DNA of 64,000 bases from Lycium barbarum (GCF_019175385.1 NC_083346.1:82412543-82476542); one strand, 5' to 3'; shown: positions 34,721 to 47,406, counted from the stretch's first letter. Numbers and translations: made by a program. Notes: generated by a model from the sequence alone, not told the origin.

Positions 34721-35062
34721 TGTTATATCCCGCATTTTTATACGTCGAGTTATTCGCAAGATAATCGACTTAAGTTAAAGACGGGATCATTTTCGGATAC
34801 GAAATAGGAACTTTTAATTTTCAATTTTAATTAGAACACAAATTGTTTATAAATTTTATTTAGTATAGAAATATTATTAAAGATTAGGGATTAATTAATT
34901 GTGATTAGATTATTAAGTAAGAATTAGTAATTAATTAACCTAATTACTATGTGTGGGCCCCACCCGTGTTAATTAAAAAAATAATAATAAAAAAATAACA
35001 ATTCAACAAAATATTTTTTGGTGAGTCATTAGAGGGGGTAGACGTGTCAACATATGGAAAAC

Positions 35063-35072
35063 CATATATAAG
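35063..35072 (+). promoter_or_regulatory. Putative E5 TATA box
   Basis: catatataag, about 340 bp from the LTR start, in AT-rich U3 and after 'gacgtgtcaacatatgg'. Position matches the TATA motif of the related E6 LTR (43843-43853). Confidence 0.5.
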
Positions 35073-36227
35073 CTAGTGGCAAATGAAGAAATCAACATTT
35101 GATTTCATTTCACAAAAACAATCAAGTTGGAAAAAATTAAAGCTCCCATGGCTGCTCTCGACCAGCCATGGTGATTGAGGAGAAAATAAATTGTTGAATG
35201 TTTTGATCAAGTTTCAAGTGCATTACAAGTTCAAGGAGGTGGTAGCAACATTGGATATTGAGTTGAGGAATAAAAAATTGTGAAATTGGAGAAATTAAGT
35301 ATAGAAATTCCTCCGAGAAAATTTAGGTAAGATTTTCTTATTTTGTGGTGTAATTGTATTAATAGTGTTGTAATGGAATTATTAAAATTGGATTGGATGA
35401 AATTGGAAGTAAGAAAAATGCATGAAATCGTTGTTATATGAAGAAATTGTGGGTTGAAAAGGATTAAAAAGGGTTATTGGATTGTTAGAATTGTTTATGG
35501 GTTGAATTGTAAGGATTCTATATGAATATTGCTATTGCTGTCATTGTTGGTATTTCTGTGATAACAGGAGGATAATTGGAAGTTCGGGTTAGGCGAATAT
35601 ATAGGGGAAATGCTGCCTGATTTCTGTTAATTCCTTAACTAATGAAAAACCCTAATCGAGAAAGTATAAGTTAAAGAATGAGTCCTATAGGCGATTGGCT
35701 ACAGATTTGTGAGCTAGGAAGTATAGTTTACTAACAATAGCGTTACTTTTATATTAAATAGGATAAAGGGGCGACGAAGCGAACGAGGTTACGGTTAACC
35801 TGTAACAGGTATGTAAAGTTATCCTTTCTTTCTTTTTGGCATGATCTTTGTGAAGCAAACAGACGACATATATATGATTCCAAAGAAGTTTCTATTCTTA
35901 GAGCCACTAGGATGGCTAATGTTCTTGACTTCCAGAAGCTATTTGATTATGTCTTGATACGTGTATATGATTCCAGAAGTTCTATTTTGATAAAATCCAT
36001 AGTGATATTCGACGGGTACTTGATATGACTATTGTCTTGATTTTCAAATGACAGTTCGTTTTGATTATTCTATTGAGTCTCAAATATGATTTAATTTGCA
36101 TATGGTTGCTCACTACTCTACTCATGCATGCCTTAACATATCTTTCACTGAGGCCCGGGCCAGGATACGTTATCGTGCACAGTTTCACTGCATTGTTCAC
36201 CGAGTCCCTCACTAGAGGGCCAGGTAC

Positions 36228-36229
<2 letters not shown>

Positions 36230-36288
<59 letters not shown>
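36230..36288. repeat. (TA)n microsatellite in E5 LTR
   Basis: About 29 uninterrupted TA units. The equivalent place in the E6 LTR has no such run, so the expansion is specific to this copy. Such runs are assembly-sensitive. Confidence 0.95.
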
Positions 36289-36291
<3 letters not shown>

Positions 36292-36752
36292 AATGTTATG
36301 ATGTGATGGCGTGATGGTGTGATGATGTGATGGTGTTATGCCGTGTTATGGCGTTATGATGTGTTTATGGCGTTATGATGTGCTTATGGTGTTATGCTGC
36401 ATTATGGTGCCAAGGATGGTATGTGGCGACCATCTTCACCGAGTCCCATATTGAGCCGGGCATGATATATGATATTGACATGCATGATTTATGTTTCAAA
36501 AGGGCAAGTGTTTTGGTATTCTGGACATTATACTTGTCTCCTGTACTCCCTATTTCAGTTATGATCCTTTTTACTGTATTTTATGCTTTATATACTCAGT
36601 ACATATCCCGTACTGACGCCCTTTCTTCGGGGGGCTGCGTTTCATGCCCGCAGGTACAGATAGTCGGTTTGGTGACCCTGAAGCATAGGACTTCTACTAA
36701 GCTGTCTTGGAGGGCTCCGTTGTTCCGGAGTCTAGAATTTTAGTACAGATCT

Positions 36753-36786
<34 letters not shown>

Positions 36787-37201
36787 GTTTATCCAGGGGT
36801 ACGACGGGGCCCTGTCCCGTCATATTTCACTTTTGATACTCTTAGAGGTCTGTAGACATATGTGTGGGTTGTGTATAATTTTTGTTCAGTTGTGTCTATA
36901 CGATGTGCTATGATATGATGTCCGTCTGTAGTGGCAGCCTTGTCGGCTTGCATATGACATGATATTGATGTGTAGTGGCAGCCTTGTCGGCTTGCGTATC
37001 ATTTTATGATTTGATCAGTTGTGACTCCTCAGGAGACAGTTTATTTGAATATACATATATGATGATGTTATGAACCGTTGGAGTTCTTTTGCAAGTTTCC
37101 ATATTTTTCATAGATTCAGTTTGATTATATTTAACAGGTTCGTATACGGGTGTCCAGTTCGGGCACTAGTCATGGCCCACGGGGTTGGGTCGTGACAAAA
37201 G

Positions 37202-37213
37202 TGGTATCAGAGC
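37202..37213 (+). promoter_or_regulatory. E5 primer-binding site
   Basis: tggtatcagagc four bases after the LTR end; initiator tRNA-Met type. Confidence 0.95.
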
Positions 37214-37800
37214 AGTTCGTCCTCGGAGTGTCTACAGACCGTGCCTAGTAGTGTCTTGTTTATCAGTGTGTTGTGCACCACATCTATAAACAGGAAGCTA
37301 CAGGACATTTAGGATGTTACCTTTCTTTCATATCTAAGATCGTGCGATAGAGCCCAGCCATAGGAAATGATATTCCTTATACTAACCTTTGATTTCAGCC
37401 GAAGAACGACATCGACAGAAGGAAGCGTCTGATGATATTGGAAGTTACAAAGTACACAGGTAAGTAATGGTGCGAAAGAGGCATGTCGGATAAGGTAAGA
37501 ATATTGAGGTATGATCGACATGTAAAGTTGAAGAATGAAAGGGGAGGTAGATCGGAAGGTATAACAGGAAAGATCGTTAAAGGATCAGGTACGTCTCGAG
37601 GTGCGATATGTGAGATAAGTTCCGACACCTTTATACTTTTTACTGGAAATTGGGAACCCTGTGTGGCTATGATACGATATGATATATGCATATATATGTT
37701 GGCCCTGTGAGGCATTGTTGGTATTTCCTGCGTGCAGGTTCTGGGATAGTAAGATGTATAGAGGAAACTCTGCCCAAATTTTCCCAGAAATAGAAAAAAA
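37214..37800 (+). other. E5 leader and 3'-UTR-like block
   Basis: The leader to about 37400 matches the E2 and E7 leaders (agtgtcttgtttatcagtgtg, gtgcaccacatctataaac). At the gag start position 'tttcagccgaagaacgac' lacks the ATG found in other elements, and no Gag frame follows. At 37708-37795 comes ggccctgtgaggcattg...gaggaaactctgcccaaat, the block that normally precedes the PPT at the other end of an element. A 168-codon antisense frame here has no recognisable domain. Confidence 0.6.
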
Positions 37801-40625
37801 AAAGAATGAGATATAGGTTTATAATATGTCTTGAAAGTCGATACCGATAGGGTAAATTTATTATGATGGATTAAAGCTTTAAGAGATACCCTCCATGTCA
37901 TCCGTAAGAGGCACCATTCTTACTTGGGAAATTTTATTTTGAAGAAGCATGTATGAGCAGCAAAGTTTGGAATTCATTTGAATGGACCAGGATACCTTCC
38001 GGCCACATGTCACCTTAGAAGAGGCTCATGTTGAAGAGAAAAAACGTCCACAATTAAGTTTCACTTTTATTTGAAGAGTACAAAGCATACAAGAAGTAGT
38101 TTATGAACTAAATAGTTCGTTCATGACCCAAGAATAAATCTGGAATTAAACCATGTGAATCAAGCATTAGAAGTCCCGTGGTGCTTGTCGGATTCTAGTT
38201 GTTCTTCTTGTGGTGGTTTTGGGAGATGCTTCATGGTGATGTAATTTTGGAGTTGGAGCGTTCTTGTGTTCTTGAGGTAATATTTCATCATATCTTTATG
38301 TCCTTGAGTTTATTAGTTCTTAATCAACTAATTGGAGATGGAATTTGTAGAAGGAAAACTCAAACTTGTGGGCTGTCTTAGATCATGTGTTTCATGCGTT
38401 GATGAAATGCTAGGATAAATTGGAAAGATCTTGTGACACTAAGGGATGATGTAGAAAAAGGTGGAAAATCTTAACAGAACGTTTTATTGAGGTATCGAGT
38501 GAACCGATAAGTAGGGATAAATTACGACGAGTTTACAGTTAAAAGGAGTAGTAGTATGATTGAGATAAAAGTACGGAGGAGGAAGAGTTATGACAAATTA
38601 TGAGGGTATTGATAACACAGCTTATGAGATATTAAGGATAAGATTGATCAGAAAGGGTGAAGGGTTAAGTACGCCTAGTCCACGGAGTGTAATTAAAACA
38701 TAGTAAGAATCGTGAATAAGGTTAAGAAGTGTTACGTTATAGGATGGATTACGAACAGGATGTAATATGAATACCATAAGGATTGCTATAGAAATGAGTA
38801 AAGCCTAGAAGGGAAGTAACTAAAGGATATGATGTGATTAGTGTGAAACGGAAAAGAAAATATAGAACGAATAAGAAAGACTTACAAAGTCCTATAGGGA
38901 AAGTTCAGAATAGAGATCAAGTGGTAGCGAAAGTTAAAGCGAGTACAGGAAGAGAAGGAGTTAATAGAAGGAGGAAGATAAGAAGAAAGCTAGTGGGAGT
39001 ACAGTGTAGCGATGCGTTATGACGTGTATAGCTAGGAAAACGAGTGAGATAAGTGATAGAATTGTGAAAGACCAAACTACAGAAAAATGAGCAACGAGGT
39101 AGAATGAGTGCTAGAAAATAACTAGTATGGCAAGAACAAATAGGGGTGAACAGAGTATGTTTGAAAATGAGAGAGGGATTATGCAGAAGTAGTGTGTTCC
39201 GAAGGATACAGAGATAGCATGAGACTTCTCGTGCACAGAATAAAAGATGGACATAGACTGGAGAAATGGTAAGGGAATTCTAAAGGAAACACCTAAGATA
39301 GACGTGATTAATTGAGTACGAGTATAGGACAAGAGGGAAATATATAGCTATGAACTTAAAGGTGTAATATGATGACAAGGTGATAAGATAAGATTGTCAT
39401 TAAGATGAACTCGACATGATTTTGAGTAAGTTAGAAGCCAGTGTTGGGTACCCAACAAGAGTAAAAGAGCATAAGGCATAAAGGAGTGCTGAATATATAT
39501 GACTTTACCTCGGAAATAGTGGAATCCATAAAGGATAAGGACTGTAGGCTGGAGGAACAAATAATGCAAGGTAAATTTGTTATAGGAAACAGACGATACA
39601 GGTTGGGAAAAATAATTTTACAAGAGAGCCTTGGATACTTATCACCGGGATCTAAGTGCTACCTAATTGAGAATTTGGAATGACTACAAGTACTAGTTAA
39701 TTAGTGATTGGAGTAAGTGGAATGTGGCCTTGGGTGAATTGTTACACTGATTACATTACTCGAGTACAGGTTGTCAAATAAGATTTTGTACTATATATCG
39801 AAAGGTTCTCGTCGCTTCCTGACTTTGATCAAGGTTTCGTACGTGGATAATCAAGTTATAAGTTATAGAGAAAGACGTGAGTATGGTACAGTATACCAAG
39901 TGAATTAGAAAAAGGATCGAGTGAATTTGAGATTGGGAATAGGGGCATAGAGCAGAATATAAACGGATAGTAGTTTAAGTACACCCTTAAGGGGGGAAGC
40001 GAACAAAAAGAAATGCAAGTATAAGATGGAAACAATTGACACTTCAATATATTTGATATGGATACTTAAATTTTAGGTGAGATCTCTTGCCGAAGCAAGT
40101 TAATAAGATTTGAAGGCCAACAATCAATGGATCGTATTTGAGACAGTGCTGAGAATTATTGGTAAAGATTAGGGATAATACGACATTAGAAAGTGGATGC
40201 TTATGACAAGGAAGAATACGACAAGGAAACGGTAACGGGTAACTTAAGAGATATTATAAAGGATAGCAATGCAATAGTGGATTAGAGGTTAAGACGTGTC
40301 AATGGGATTACTTCCTAATAGTATTGTGACTTATAAGTAGCAAAAGGGAAGGGATAGGAAATCTCCTATAGTAGGATATGAGAAAATAAAATGGTGAATA
40401 AAGGAAGGGAAAGAAGTGTGACAAGATAGACCGCAATTGATTTTTAGTACAAATAGGATATGCAAAACAGGATGAACCAGGAGAAGAAAAGACTATGACT
40501 AAGATTCGATATACTTTATACAAGTTGTACAAGAATAGTTATGTAATCTACGAATATTTGTATGTTAAGAATGAGACCAAGCGTGTACTTGATAAGACAA
40601 GTAAGAATTCAGTAACAACGATGTA
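37801..40625 (+). other. E5 non-coding purine-rich spacer
   Basis: Purine-rich on the plus strand, with many short AG-rich runs and no frame longer than about 75 codons. Reverse complement of the E6 spacer: 38640-38750 pairs with 47215-47095, 39420-39560 with 46510-46380, and 40500-40600 with 45525-45410. Also homologous to E4. The first 600 bp (37801-38400) are less clearly matched. No gene is seen. Confidence 0.7.
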
Positions 40626-40639
40626 GGTGTGACAAGGAA

Positions 40640-41463
40640 AGGTGAAACATGGTTTGAACCAAATTATCGGGACAAAATTAGTATTGAGGACTATGCTGGG
40701 TTATACCTCAAGGGGATAGTGAGACTTCACGGGGTCCCCACAGCTATTATCCCCGACAGAGGAGCTCAGTTTACAGCTAACTTCTGCAGATCATTCCAGG
40801 AAGGATTAGGGACCCAGGTAAGTCTTAGCACAGCGTTCCACCCTCAGACTGACGGACAGGCCGAGCGTACTATTCAAACACTACAAGATATGGTACGGGC
40901 CTGCATTATTGATTTCGGAGGTAGCTAATCGTTTGCCACTTATCGAGTTTGCTTATAATAATAGCTACCATTTGAGTATTCAGATGGCACCGTATGAGGC
41001 CCTTGTATGGGAGGAAATGCAAGTCACCTATTGGCTGGTTTGATGTCGGTGAGACTACATTAATAGGCCCAGACATGGTCCAGCAGGCTGTTGATAAAGT
41101 GAAGCTTATTCAGGGGAGGTTACTGGCAGCCCAGAGTCGACAGAAATCATATGCGGACAATCGACGTCGACACTTACAATTTTAGGTTGGTGAGTGGGTG
41201 TTCTTGAAGGTGACCCCCATGAAGGGTGTCACGAGAATCGGCAAAAGCAAAGGGGGAAACTAAGCCCGAGGTACATTAGGCCTTATCAGATTATTTGTAA
41301 GGTAGGCCGGGTTGCCTACGAGTTGGACCTACCGTCTGATTTGGAAGCAGTACATCCAGTCTTTCACGTGTCAATGCTTCGCAAATGTATAGGCGATCCT
41401 TCCAGAGTATTTCGCGTGGATGATGTCCAGGTGACGAAGGAGTTGACCTACGAGGAGAAACCT
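40640..41463 (+). pseudogene. E5 integrase, C-terminal half
   Basis: Begins [19 protein letters not shown]; the second catalytic Asp is in IIPDRGAQF and Glu in [16 protein letters not shown] stop at about 40927 follows DFGGS. The next frame reads YGRKCKSPIGWFDVGETT and [18 protein letters not shown] third (41194-41463) reads [32 protein letters not shown] and VTKELTYEEK, where E6 is inserted. The zinc domain and first Asp were never present after the spacer. Three breaks; inactive. Confidence 0.85.
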
Positions 41464-42244
41464 TGTCACGACCCAACCCCGTAGGCCGTGACTAGTGCCC
41501 GAGCTAGACACTCGTATATGCACCTGTTAGCTATAATCAACCCGAAACCAAACATAATATGGAAACTTGTAAAAATAAAATGTCATTTCAGAACTGTCAC
41601 ATATATACATCAAGTAACCTGTCTCCTGTGGGGTCACAATCAATCAAGCATGACATAATACGCATGCCGACAAGGCTGCCACTACATACGGGAACATCCC
41701 GAAATACATATGCACGCCGACAAGGCTGCTACTACATACAACATCCCAAAATATATATATATATATGCAAGCCGACAAGGCTGCCACTACGTATGGGAAC
41801 GTCCCAAGTATAAGTCGTGCTAACATAGCCAAACAACATATGTACACAACCCACACATATGTCTACAGACCTCTAAGAGTATCAACAGTGACATATGACG
41901 GGACAGGGCCCCGCCGTACCCCTGGATAAACATATATATACATCAAAAGGATCGGTACCAAAAGTCTAGGCTCCGGAACAATGGAGCACTCCAAGACAGC
42001 TGAGTAAGAGTCCTAAGCTGGAGGATTACCAAAGCAAGTATCTGTACCTGCAGGCATGAACCCCCCCCCCCCCCCCCCCGAAGAAGAGGGGGTCAGTACG
42101 AGATATGTACTGAGTATATAAAGCATGAAATACAATAAGGAAGATCATAGCTGAAGTAGAGATTCCAGGAGACAAGTATGATAACCAAGAAATCACTGTA
42201 CCTGTGCCTTACGAAACAAAATCATGCATATCATTATCATATAC

Positions 42245-42520
42245 CATACCCGGCCCATTATGGGACTCGGTGAATAAAATCATATTATCATATCATCATA
42301 TCATCATATACCGTACTCGGCCCATTGTGGGACTTGCTGAATAAAGTCGTGTACACGTATACCATACCCGACCCATCATGGGTCTCGATGCCATAATCAT
42401 ATCATCATATCATCATATACATATACCGTACCCGGCCCATTATGGGACTCGGTGAACAATGCAGTGAAACTGTGCACGAGAACATACCCGGCCCGGGACT
42501 CAGTGAAAGACGTAATGACA
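42245..42520. repeat. E6 LTR module array
   Basis: Copies of ccggcccattatgggactcgg (42248-42268), then with variations near 42308, 42366, 42429 and 42486, separated by 'atcatatcatcatatacc'. Each unit can form ggccc/gggac-type pairing. Equivalent to the E2 and E5 modules read on the other strand. Confidence 0.65.
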
Positions 42521-43842
42521 GCATACACGAGCAGAGTAGTGAGTGACCATATACAAACCAAGTCATCATCTGAGGCTCAATAGAATAAGTAAAATAAACT
42601 AACAGTTGCGTGTCAAAGGAGTCGGTCATGTCAAGTATCACTCAAATATCATTATGGATTATGTCAAATGGAACTTCGGGAATCATAGACACATATCAAG
42701 CTAACATGAAATAGCTTATGGAATTCAGGGACTCAATAGAATGAGCAGAATATCTAACACTCGAGTATCAAAGGCGATAGTCATGTTAAGTATCATTTAA
42801 ATGTCATTATGGACTATATCAATACAACCTTAGGAATCATAAACATGTATCAAGATAATATGAAATAGCTTATAGAAGTCAAGGACATTAGTCATCGTAG
42901 AGTTTCTAAGAATGGGAGCTCATATATACCGACTACTATCCAACGTATGGAAAACTTGAGAGGCAAGCTCAATTATTTTAAGAGTTCTAACATCAAGAAG
43001 TGAATAGGAATCATGAATCACATTCGAACTTATGAATAGAATTACCTCAAATCTCATATCATTCGTCACTTAAATCTAAGACATGCCAAAAGAAAGAAAG
43101 GACAGCTTTACATACCTGCCGAAGGTTATTCGTAATCTCGTTCGCTTCGTCGCCCCTTTAGCCTATTTAATATACAAGTAACGCTATCGTTAGTAACTAT
43201 ACTTCCTAGCTCATAAATCTGTGACCAATCGCCAATAGAACTTATTCTTTAATTTATACTTTCTCGATTAGGATTTTTCATTAGTTAAGGACTTAATAGA
43301 AATCGGGCAGCATTTCCCCTATATATTCACCTAGCCCGAATTTCCAATTATTCTCTTATCACAGAAATACCAACAATGACAACAATAGAAATTTTCAAAT
43401 AGAATCCTTACAATTCATCCCATAAACAACTCTAACAATTCAATAACCCTTTTTAATCCTTTTCAACCCACACTTTCGTATAACTACAATTTCATGCAAT
43501 TTCTTACTTCCAATTTCATCCAATCCAATTTTATTAATTCCATTACAACACTATTAACACAATTACACCACAAAATAAGAAAATCTCACCTAAATTTTCT
43601 CGGAGGAATTTCTACACTCGATTGCTCCAATTTAACAATTTCCTCTTCTTCAACTCAATATCCAATGTTGCTATCACCTCCTTGAACTTGTAATGCACTT
43701 GAAACTTGATCAAATTACTCAACAAACAATTCTTTTTTCTTCATTCATGGTTGGCCGTGAGCAGCCACGGAAATATTGCTCCTTCTCTTTTCTTTTTTTG
43801 GATTGAATTCTTGCCAAATGAAATGTGATAGGATGATTCATC

Positions 43843-43853
43843 CTATTTATATG
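43843..43853 (-). promoter_or_regulatory. Putative E6 TATA box
   Basis: ctatttatatg; in element sense catataaatag, flanked by the dyad ggatgattcatcc (43831-43843). About 350 bp from the U3 terminus. Confidence 0.5.
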
Positions 43854-44203
43854 CTTTCTCACCAAAGGACAAGTGTCCCCTCCTAGTGACTCATAAAAAT
43901 GATTTTCTTGAATTGTTGTTTTTGTTTTCTTTTTTTTAAAAAAATTCCGGGTGGGGCCCACAACCAATAATTAAATTAATTAATTTTAATAAATCATTAA
44001 TATTTACTTAATAATCTAATCACAATTAATTAGTCCCTAATTTCCAATAATATTTCTACACTAAATAAAATTTATAAACAATTTGTGTACTAATAAAAAT
44101 TGAAAATTAAAGGTTCCTATTTCATGTCCGAAAATAATCTCGTCTTTAACTTGAGTCGATTTGCTTGCGAATCATTTAACATATAAAAATACAGGGTATA
44201 ACA

Positions 44204-44239
44204 TCCTTCTCCTCTTTAGAACATTCGTCCTCGAATGTT
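44204..44239 (-). promoter_or_regulatory. E6 polypurine tract and hairpin
   Basis: PPT complement tccttctcctcttt (44204-44217) and the perfect hairpin aacattcg-tcct-cgaatgtt (44220-44239). Confidence 0.8.
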
Positions 44240-47200
44240 ATACTGGTCCTGAACTCCCAGTATTTCCTTAAACGTCCTTTCACTGAATTATACTCTTCAC
44301 ATGACTCTTTCGTTGGTCGATTTCCTTTAATCTATCATAATGCATTTCAGATCTCTACGGAATCATTCCTGTAATAGTTCCTTCTTCTGTTGCTTCTCAA
44401 GGTAATTATTCCACGTCGTTGTCTTTGCTTTCATTTTTATTTCACAGTTGGTTATCAGCTGTGTTTCGAGCTGTTCTGCTGAAGTGTTACTTTCTCTCTT
44501 ATCTGCATACTGTTCAGTTGTACTGTCATCGATTGATTCAGACTTGTACTCATGGTGCACGTAGTCATAACTCGACTCTTTCGCTTTCTATACTTACTCC
44601 TTTAAGAAGATGTATCATTCACTTCACTTTACCTTCTTATCTTTAAACACGATCTTGTAACGCGCAAACATTCTCCATCGATTCATTTGACTTTAATATC
44701 CCTGAAGTATTGCATGCCTCTAGTAACCTGTAGACCCTTCGCAAGTTCTACGAGTAAAACGAAATTTCCCAGAGGGTAACATTCTCGTACTCCAATATCC
44801 TTGCTTTACTCTGCTGTTACAGTCCGTATTCTGGAATTCTCAGCATCATGTGTCACTTTCTGACTTTCTATTAAAGGTCTTTAACTATCACTTGCCTTTA
44901 CTTCTTGATCTCGATCTTTAGGGTTGGCTATCAAATAGCCCTAGGGTCCCCTCATATTATAACTTTACTGTCATCCAGTAACCAGTAACCCGCTTGTTCT
45001 GATTGTCTCGGTTAAATCATTTCATAATTTCCTTTACCCTAACTAGCAATACTTTAGGCATATTATCTCGTGTCGTTTCTCTATTTTTTGACTCAAACTC
45101 TTCTATTGCGTCTTTACTCAAATTTGCTCTTAGTCCTCCTATCACGCATCCTATTGCAATCTTTACACGAGTATATGTAGGTGCTCAAATTAGCCCATAA
45201 AATACCTTAGCATCGTTTCACTAGTCTTTATGCTTTACCTTACATTCTCCTCCTATATCTTATAATTGGTATCGGGGTAAATCTTCGGCTCAACCATGGC
45301 CATGTCCTATTTGCTCTCAGTACTAATTCTATCTCGGTACTTGGGTTCAAACTATCTTACACCTTTCCCTAATGTATCCAAAATATCGTAACCACATTGT
45401 TATTACTAAATCCTTACTCTTCTTATCACGTACTCACTTGGTCTCATCCTTAGCATACAAATATTCATAGGTTGCATAACTATTTTGTACAGCTTGTATA
45501 AAGTATGTCCAATCTTAGTCGTAGTCCTTCCGTCTCCTGGTTCATTCTGCTTTACATATTTCATCCGTACTAAAGCTCGCTCATAGCTATCTGGTTATAC
45601 TCCTTTCCCTTTCTTTATTTTAGCCTTTGATTTTCTCATATCCTACTATAGGAAATTTTCTATCTCTCCCCTTTGCTACTTATAAGTCGCAACATCATTA
45701 GCGCACAACTCTATTGCCAAATCTTGGCCTCTAATCTAGTATAGCATTGTTATTCTTTATAATATCTCTTTAGTTACTCGTTACCATTATTTTGTCGTAC
45801 TCTTTCTTTTTATAAGCACTCACTTTGTAATGCCATATCATACAAGATCTTTACAAATGATCCTCGGTCTTGTCTCAAATACCATCCTGACTTCTATCCA
45901 TTTATTGCGGGCCTTCAGATCTTACTAGTTTGTTTCGGCAAGGGATCTCACTTGAAGTTTAAGTATCCATATCAAATATATTGCAGTGCGAATTGCTTCC
46001 ATCTGACACTTGATTTTTCTCACACCCGCTCCCCCCTTTTGGGTGTACTTATACCATTATCTGTTTATATTCCGCTCTACGTCCCTATTTCCAATCTTCA
46101 AATTCATCTGATCCCCTTTTTTTTTTACTTCACTTGGCACACTGTACCATATCTATATCTTTTCTTTATAATTTATAACCTTGATTATCCACGTAAGAAA
46201 CCTTAATCAAAATCAGGAAGTGACGAGAACCTTTTGATATATAGTACCTATAGTCATTCCAAATTCTCAATTAGGTAGCACTTATATTCTGATGATAAGT
46301 GTCCAAAGCTCTCTTATAACGGTATCTTTATCCCAGCGGATATAATCTGTTTCCTCTAATAAATTTACAATACCTCAGTTGTTTCTTAAATCCACAATCC
46401 TTTAAGGATTTCACTATTTCCGAGGTGAAGTCATATATACGCAGTACTCTTTTATGCCTTATGCTCTTTCACCCTTGCTGTGTACCCAACACTGACTTCT
46501 AACTTACTCGAAATAATATCGAGTTTGTCTTAATGATAGTCTATCTTGGTGCTTCCTTTAGTATTCCTTTCCATTTCTCCATTCTATGTCCATCTTTTAT
46601 TCTGTGCATGAGGAATCTCTTGCTACTCCTGTATCTTTCGGAAAACACTACTCCTACATAATCCCTTTTTCTTTTTTTTAAAGTGTATTCTGTTCATCCC
46701 TATTTGTTCTTATCATCCCAGTCATTTTCTGGCACTCATTCTGCTTCGTTGCTCATCTTTTTATAGTTTGGTCTTTCACAGCTCCGTCACTTATGTTACT
46801 CGTGTCCTCATCTATACATGTCGTGACCTATTACTGCACTGTTATCTCGCTCGCTTCCTTCTAATTTCCTTCTTTTAATTACTCTTTCTTCACTTGTGCT
46901 CGCTATCATTTCTATTGTCGCATAATCTTTATTTTGAACTTTCCCTATAGAAGAACTTCATAAGTCTTTCTTATTCGTTCTATAGCTCGCCTTTATACTT
47001 TAATCACATAGATCACGTCATACCTTTTAGTCACTTCCTCGCTAGGCTTTACTCATTTCCATAACAATCCTTATTATTTTCACATTATATCCTGTTCGTA
47101 ATCAATCCTATAGAGTAACACTTCTTAACCTTATTCACGATTCTTACTATGGTTTAATTACACTCTGTGGGGCAGGCATACTTAACCTTTTACCCTTTCT

Positions 47201-47406
47201 GCTCAATCTTAGCCTTAATACATCACAGGCTGTCTTATCAATGCATTCATATCCGTCACAATTCTTCGTCCTCCGTACTCTTGTCTCAATCATACTATTA
47301 CTCCTTTTAACTATAAACTCGTCGTAATTTATCCCTGCTTGTCAATTCAGTTGATACCTCAATATAACGCTTTATTAAGATTTGCCCGCCTTTTCTAAAT
47401 CATCCC
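44240..47406 (-). other. E6 non-coding spacer
   Basis: T/C-rich on plus (A/G-rich in element sense). Positions from about 45380 to 47400 match E5 and E4 spacers. The 44240-45380 part has the same composition but no match that I could read in this window. No frame above about 85 codons and no protein motif. Cut by E7 at 47406; 47402-47406 (atccc) would be the left target copy. Confidence 0.65.

Larger units (their letters stand above)
34721..37197 (+). repeat. E5 5' LTR (2477 bp)
   Basis: Starts TGTTATATCCCGC and ends gggtcgtgaca at 37197. Its body is the reverse complement of the E6 LTR (for example 35641-35740 with 43195-43300). Contains a putative TATA (35063-35072), 'caccgagtccc...ggccaggtacg' modules (36140-36230 and 36440-36470), a long (TA)n at 36230-36288 and a second at 36761-36786. 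Confidence 0.9.
34721..41463 (+). mobile_element. E5: non-autonomous plus-strand element, cut by E6
   Basis: 5' LTR 34721-37197, PBS 37202-37213, leader, a 3'-UTR-like block, spacer (about 37800-40620), then integrase from the second catalytic Asp onward (40640-41463). Gag, protease, RT and RNase H are lacking. E6 is inserted just before the chromodomain-like tail, so its 3' end lies beyond the window. Same LTR family as E6. Confidence 0.85.
41464..44203 (-). repeat. E6 3' LTR (2740 bp)
   Basis: Left end tgtcacgacccaaccccgtagg; right end acagggtataaca at 44203. Contains four copies of a 'cccggcccattatgggactcggtgaa' module (42245-42520), each with an internal inverted repeat. It also holds a run of about 20 C at 42061-42080, three 'gccgacaaggctgcc' copies at 41668-41790, and a TATA motif at 43843-43853. 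Confidence 0.9.
41464..47406 (-). mobile_element. E6: non-autonomous minus-strand element, cut by E7
   Basis: 3' LTR 41464-44203, PPT/hairpin, then over 3.1 kb of non-coding spacer until E7 at 47407. The gag side, PBS and 5' LTR lie beyond the window. Left target copy would be 41459-41463 (aacct). Same LTR family as E5, in opposite orientation and inserted into it. No integrase remnant is found between spacer and PPT, unlike E4 and E5. Confidence 0.8.

Noticed and set aside
37395..37901. 168-codon antisense frame in E5
   Set aside because: Opposite to the element, spans leader and 3'-UTR-like block, no domain; likely chance.
42245..42520. Regularly spaced repeats as a CRISPR or origin-like iteron array
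   Set aside because: Imperfect LTR minisatellite in a eukaryotic retrotransposon, with related arrays in the sister LTRs.
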